Positions 41,139-45,415 of a stretch of 45,415 nucleotides of DNA are shown one piece after another. The stretch covers positions 1 to 45,415 of the forward strand of contig CALMYQ010000014.1 in the NCBI GenBank assembly GCA_937873655.1. Reading direction: 5' to 3'. The notes under the pieces are model-generated. The model searched no databases. It was given only the letters and a program-made list of their open reading frames with translations, and was not told the DNA's origin. Each line of letters starts with the position of its first letter. Within the stretch, counting starts at the first letter, position 1. This stretch comes from an uncultured Lewinella sp. GTDB taxonomy: Bacteria; Bacteroidota; Bacteroidia; Chitinophagales; Saprospiraceae. The position numbers were made by a program, and so were the translations under genes.

Positions 41139-42566
41139 ATGAAAAAGACGAAATTGTTCTTTGCGCTCTTTGCGGGATTGCTGATCGGGGCCTGCGCACC
41201 GAAAACCACCGAGCCGGTGGTCAAAAACGAGGAGCCGCCGGTGGTGGAGCCCGTAGTGGACGAAAACCTCAGCCCGTGCCCCAAATTCCAGGACGCGCCC
41301 AATAAGGATGAGGTGGAGACCAATTACGTGCTGTACCGCGATTTTCTGAAGGTGAAGGACTACCCCAAAGCCTACGACCTGTGGAAGAAGGTATACGATG
41401 TTGCGCCGGCGGCTGACGGCAAGCGGAATACGGTTTATGCCGACGGCATCTTTTTTATGGAATATTTTATGTCGCAAACGCAGGATACCGTCCAGCGGAA
41501 CGGCTATATCGACGAGATCTTCCGGATTTACGACCGCATCCAGGAATGCTACCCGGAAGGCGGCTATATCGAGGCCCGCAAGGCGTTTGATTATTACTAC
41601 AAATACCCCAACCGGAAAACGCCGGAAGAGATCTACGCCATGTTCAAGGAGTCGATCGAAACAGACGGGATCAAGACCCAGGATTTTGTGATCAACCCCT
41701 TCACGGCTTTAATGGTGGACCTTTTCCAGGCCGGCAAGATCCCGATGGAGGAGGCGCAGCGTTACGAGAAATTCATCCGCAGACGCATCGAAAAGGGCCT
41801 GGGCGACTGCAAGGGCGTCGACTGCGAACGGTGGAAGATCATCCAGGAGTACGCGCCCGTGCGGTTGGAGGCCTTCGAATCCGTAAAAGGCTTCTACCCC
41901 TGCGAATACTACCTGGACAAATACTACGCCGATTTCGAGGCCGACCCGACCAATTGCGAGACCTTGCGTTCGGTGTATGCGTTCCTCAAATTCGGCGACT
42001 GCCCCGAGGCCAACGAAAAATTTGCGGCCCTGATCGCTGCCGGCAACAAGAACTGCGTGGAAGCGCCGGGTACGCTTACCCAGGGTTATCAGGAATACCG
42101 CAACGGCAACTACGCCCGGTCGATCGAGCTGTTTGAACAAGCCATCCAGGAAGAGCCCTCTGCCGAGAAGAAGGGCGACCTGTACATGCTGATCGCCCGC
42201 ATCTACCAGACCCACCTCAAGAACTTCTCACGTTCGCGCCAATACGCCTTCAAGGCGGCCGAAGTGCGGCCCAACTGGGGCGAGCCCTATATCCATATCG
42301 GCCGGTTGTACGCTTCCAGCGGCCCCTTGTGCGGCCCCGGCCGGGGTTGGGACAGCCAGATCGTGGTCTGGCCCGCCATCGACATGTGGAACCGCGCCAG
42401 GCAGGTGGACCCCTCCAGCGCCGGCGAAGCCAACAAGTGGATCAACCGCTACGCGCAGTATATGCCCAAAAAAGAGGACGTCTTCATTCGCACCCTTTCG
42501 GTGGGCAGCACTTACAAGGTGGGTTGCTGGATCCAGGAGAATACGGTGATCCGGACGTCGGATTAG
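41139..42566 (+). CDS. TPR-like lipoprotein (paralog 2)
   Basis: 475 aa from the ATG at 41139, with a lipoprotein signal (MKKTKLFFALFAGLLIGAC, lipobox IGAC). An ATG two codons upstream is possible. It matches the preceding gene across its length: APAADGKRNTVYADG, FRIYDRIQECYPEGGYIEARKAFD, EADPTNCETLRSVYAFLK, KAAEVRPNWGEPYIHIGRLY and the C-terminal GSTYKVGCWIQENTVI. The first paralog is soluble or periplasmic while this one is lipidated, so after duplication they may hold the same complex at different sites. The 219-bp gap between them suggests a separate promoter. Confidence 0.85.
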   Translation: MKKTKLFFALFAGLLIGACAPKTTEPVVKNEEPPVVEPVVDENLSPCPKFQDAPNKDEVETNYVLYRDFLKVKDYPKAYDLWKKVYDVAPAADGKRNTVYADGIFFMEYFMSQTQDTVQRNGYIDEIFRIYDRIQECYPEGGYIEARKAFDYYYKYPNRKTPEEIYAMFKESIETDGIKTQDFVINPFTALMVDLFQAGKIPMEEAQRYEKFIRRRIEKGLGDCKGVDCERWKIIQEYAPVRLEAFESVKGFYPCEYYLDKYYADFEADPTNCETLRSVYAFLKFGDCPEANEKFAALIAAGNKNCVEAPGTLTQGYQEYRNGNYARSIELFEQAIQEEPSAEKKGDLYMLIARIYQTHLKNFSRSRQYAFKAAEVRPNWGEPYIHIGRLYASSGPLCGPGRGWDSQIVVWPAIDMWNRARQVDPSSAGEANKWINRYAQYMPKKEDVFIRTLSVGSTYKVGCWIQENTVIRTSD

Positions 42567-42594
42567 GGCTGTACGGGTTTGCGTGAACATTGGG

Positions 42595-42710
42595 GTGATG
42601 TCCCCCAAAAAACAGGACGGCGAATGGCGTTAACTTACGAAGGAAAACACAGCGCCGATTTTCAAATCAAGAAATTCAACTTTGCTGTCCTGCTAATGGG
42701 GGAAGATCAC
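42595..42710 (+). mobile_element. Internally deleted IS3-family-like remnant, 116 bp
   Basis: Imperfect 24-bp terminal inverted repeats (18 of 24 match), starting GTGATGTCCCCCA at 42595 and ending TGGGGGAAGATCAC at 42710, resemble IS3-family ends. Between them an ATG at 42624 opens a 29-codon frame whose part GKHSADFQIKKF matches the start of IS3 OrfA proteins (RRKHSADFKAKV). The frame runs straight into the right end. This is the 5' end of orfA joined to the right terminus, a non-autonomous deletion derivative. No clear target duplication was found. Confidence 0.55.
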
Positions 42711-42717
42711 TAAATAG

Positions 42718-43164
42718 TTACTTAACTTTTATTTTAAGGAATTCAAATAAATCATTGGCTATAAAAATCGGATTAAAGCCTTCATAATCATCATCATACA
42801 AAAATATTTTATCTAAATTAAACTCTTGAATACCCACTAAAAACATGACGTTAGGTGCATAAGTATTTAGTATAGGTAAATACTTATTATCAAGGTTTTG
42901 ATTTTCCTTCATTAAGTTATCCCAATAATTATCCATCCACAGTCTCAGTGTATTTATACTTGGTATCTTATCAAGTAATATATTGCGGTAAATCTCGTCA
43001 GAGTAATAATATTTGACCTTGTGGTTATATTTAATCTCTCCAAAATTAAACAATACATACAAATAAGATGGGGGTAATATAACCCCCTTTTCCTTTTGAA
43101 AGTTCAAAATATCATTCTCATTCTCCCTTAAGCTAATTGTGAAATCATCTTTGCTAAACATCAT
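42718..43164 (-). CDS. SMI1/KNR4 (SUKH) family immunity protein
   Basis: 148 aa; the ATG at 43161 is an equally good start. SUKH-fold features are ENENDILNFQKEKGVILPPSYLYVLFNFG, the helix and PPSYxxFL-like motif typical of the family, and later FLVGIQEFNLDKIFLYDDDYEGFNPIFIANDLFEFL. It starts 3 nt after the original stop of the HNH toxin gene, on the same strand, so it is the cognate immunity protein. It is intact, although the toxin is interrupted. Base composition is distinctly A+T-rich relative to the genes upstream, consistent with horizontal transfer of the toxin/immunity module. Confidence 0.9.
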   Translation of the reverse strand: MMFSKDDFTISLRENENDILNFQKEKGVILPPSYLYVLFNFGEIKYNHKVKYYYSDEIYRNILLDKIPSINTLRLWMDNYWDNLMKENQNLDNKYLPILNTYAPNVMFLVGIQEFNLDKIFLYDDDYEGFNPIFIANDLFEFLKIKVK

Positions 43165-43167
43165 TTT

Positions 43168-45415
43168 TTAATTGCATTTTGAAAGATATTTACCTTTACT
43201 TTCCTTATAAGTTGGAAGTATTGAATCATCACCAGTCATTCCGTTATTTTTTAAAGATACACCACCGACATGCGGGGCACCACCAAATTCAGGATTATTT
43301 ACTGCTATTGGTACTAGTGGCGCGAAATCTAAGTGGCGCCTAAGTTTCGGGAGGCTATTTTTTCGACAGGCAAGGCGCGAGAAGGGAGCATAGCGGGACT
43401 CTGTGACCGCCGAGCAACGCAGCATGTCGGAAAAAGAGGCCGCGAAACTTGAGTGGTATCTAGATTTCGCGCCACTAGCATCATTGTTTTTCCGTCTTGA
43501 TGATGATGCCATGTATATTCAATTCCATTTATTGTTCTTGGAAAATCAAGCATATTAGGATCTCCAGTCAATCCTCTTAATGCAGCATTAGCTTGAGAAT
43601 AGTCACTTGAGTAATTTCCCCCCATATTAATTTCAAATGCAGCTTCCTTAAGTTGTCCTGTTATCGGGTCTGTAAATTTTTCTACAAATGGTGAAAAATC
43701 TGGAAATCCTAAATCATCATAACAAATTTCAGTTATCCCATATTTTTGCTTCACTTTGGCATCTTTAATTGCATGCTTTGTGCCAGGTGTTTTAATGTTT
43801 TTAGTTCCAATCTTCGGAAAATTTTTGTTTATCCAGTCTCTAACAACATTATCACACAAATTATGCACCAACATCCAATCTCCATCATCTTTCCCAGACA
43901 CATAATAATTATGCTCTCGCCACACTTCAAAATTATATACTAGCTCGCCACGATAACGTTGCTTTCCTGCAATAAACTTCACAACCTTCTCACCTATAGT
44001 CATCACTTGCTCATCAAAATTGAGCTCACCTACCGCTATATAGTTATTGCGATCCACACTAAAAAATGGATGTTCCGGTGTAGCACCGATCATTGAACCA
44101 TCACTAAAGTAATAATCATAAACAACCGGAGCACATCGCTTAAAAGTTGTAATAACAGGTCTATCTACCTGCCCCTTTTCATTTAATGCAAAGTTTGATG
44201 TATTGATGATTGTAGGTCTTAAAGACAATAAAGTGGCAGCTCCATTGATGCCAATCTCCGGCATATAGAAATTAGCTTTATCGCCAATGGTATTCACATG
44301 ATTTTCCAGATACCATGTTTTGGGCCTATTGGCTTCAACTTCAACTATACCTCCATCGTCTTCTATAATTTCAAATTTCCCAATCTGCCAAGTCTCAGGT
44401 GTAATATCGAGATAATCATACTCTTCCCATCCGGGTATGTAGAGATCATCTTCATTCGAAGCCGTTAGATACATTTCTTCATGATGATAGGCTTTAACCA
44501 TATCATCTACTTGTACATTTTGGATCGGAACGGCCAAGGGTATTGCAGCCAACGCCATCCCGGCAGCTACGTTCTTAAATGCATTCCCCGCCATCAACAC
44601 CGGCGTACCCGCCACAAAGCAGCCCTTACCCAGGATCTTGCACCGGTAAACCTTTTTTGCCAGACCGGTCACTTTCCCAATTTTCGAACTCGCTTCGCTC
44701 AGCAGTCCGCTGACCAATGATTTCGCTTCTGATTTCAGTTTTTCAAGCCATTTCATCACTTTCGGCAGAAATTTTGCCCCACCGGCTGACCCTCCGGTAA
44801 AAGCGGATAAAACCACGTCGAAAGCCAATACGCCTACGTCATAGCCCGGACCTGCTTCTCCATCGATCGCACCTCCCAGCCATTCGACAATGCCCTCCCA
44901 CAACCCCTTCACGATGGGTTTGAAGTTTGAGGCCACCGTATTAATAAATTCCTTTACCGTTTTGTATAAATTCACGATTGCATCCCAAGATTCTTTCAAT
45001 TTTTCCGCAGTATCGGCCCCCACTTTTTTGAACATTTTCAACATTGACCGGTTGCGAATGCCGTAACTCACCACTTCTTTGGTATAGGAAACTGCTCTTT
45101 CCCACCATCCGGCGCCGGTGTTTATTACTTTTTTCCCTCCTTCATAAATCGTCTGGATAGTGCCTAACAACCCGTCCAGAAGCCCGATGGCCATGCCCGC
45201 CTGGAAGCGAAATCCCGGATACCAATCATTCACCTCGGGAAGCAAACAATTATACCCCCACTTCCAGGATAGGCTGCAATTCCCCAGGCGGCTTTCCCCG
45301 GAATTTATTCCTTCCCGAACGGCAACCGGCACATCTTCCGGATTCAGGATCTCCTCCGGCACCCAGTTTTTCATGGTTTCGTAAAAATAATAATTTACCA
45401 GATCTTCCGCTTCCT
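43168..45415 (-). pseudogene. HINT-HNH polymorphic toxin, disrupted by a MITE and cut by the window edge
   Basis: The open frame enters from beyond 45415 and its true start is outside the window. Order: a helical pre-toxin region (AVSYTKEVVSYGIRN); a pretoxin HINT autoprocessing domain from Cys in GKGCFVAGTPVLM (~44621) to DWMLVHNLC (~43860), with an internal TPEHPFF; then a C-terminal nuclease of the HNH/Endo VII type (GFPDFSPF, then YTWHHHQDGKTMMLV). At MMLV the frame is broken by a 157-bp insertion at 43318-43474. Beyond it the original frame resumes (PIAVNNPEFGGAPHVGG) and stops at 43168, 3 nt before the SUKH immunity gene. As sequenced, the interrupted frame ends at 43329, with an unrelated tail. 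Excision would restore one complete nuclease. Confidence 0.9.
43318..43474. mobile_element. MITE inserted in the toxin nuclease domain (CTAG target duplication)
   Basis: 157-bp element with perfect 14-bp terminal inverted repeats, TGGCGCGAAATCTA at 43318-43331 and complement at 43461-43474, flanked by CTAG on both sides (43314-43317 and 43475-43478). It carries subterminal copies of a GTGG...AAGTTTCG motif and longer imperfect inverted repeats (TTTTTTCGACA near 43361 with TGTCGGAAAAA near 43427), but no protein. Removing the element plus one CTAG restores MMLVPIAVNN in the toxin frame exactly. The palindromic CTAG fits the YTAR target preference reported for the IS5 group. Confidence 0.9.

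Overview
The window looks like a chromosomal segment of a Bacteroidota bacterium, probably of the Saprospiria/Lewinella-like lineage. The evidence is a type IX secretion sorting domain, a PorU2-type C25 protease, an ECF sigma/FecR pair, a VirE-N type primase beside cas1, a TAnnTTTG-type -7 promoter element and many short intergenic tandem repeats. No rRNA or tRNA gene was recognised. Strain-level identity cannot be read from the sequence.

Layout. 1-2145: secreted amidohydrolase, then a structured gap holding a 202-bp MITE with a 7-bp target duplication. 2250-17619: a complete type III-A CRISPR-Cas island. In the direction of transcription (minus strand) it runs cas6, cas10, csm2, csm3, csm4, csm5, csm6, leader and array 2 (17 repeats); then an adaptation operon cas1, primase-polymerase (CAPP-like), cas2, leader and array 1 (15 repeats). 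A divergent WYL-domain regulator sits beside cas6. 17658-27768: housekeeping and metabolic genes (mtnA, crtZ-like hydroxylase, a tail-anchored protein, fecR/sigma, alanine/glycine:Na+ symporter, caspase-like protease, MOSC protein, DUF1080 protein, YciI-like lipoprotein). 28087-37315: a large T9SS-exported protein, a PadR regulator with a decayed permease next to it, and PorU2. 37422-42566: coaX, an outer-membrane protein and two paralogous TPR proteins. 42595-45415: an AT-rich toxin/immunity locus. Its HINT-HNH polymorphic toxin is broken by a 157-bp MITE, its SUKH immunity gene is intact, and an internally deleted IS3-like remnant flanks it.

How the CRISPR island appears to work. Both arrays read on the minus strand, so each repeat ends in an ATTAAGAC 5' handle. 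Each has a homologous ~100-nt leader on its cas-proximal side and a homologous ~283-nt trailer on the other, so array 1 and array 2 are duplicates of one leader-array-trailer unit whose repeats have since diverged at three bases. A 36-bp block (33/36 identical) containing a TGCATT-5-AATGCA palindrome occurs only upstream of cas1 and in the WYL/cas6 intergenic region. The simplest reading is that WYL controls both the interference and the adaptation operon through it. Several spacers are related to each other: one overlapping pair, three that cross similar gene starts, one from each array that reads as the same hexapeptide-repeat protein, and a DYDW pair. In each case the recognisable coding sense lies on the plus strand, so crRNA from the minus strand would be antisense to the mRNA, as an RNA-targeting type III system needs.
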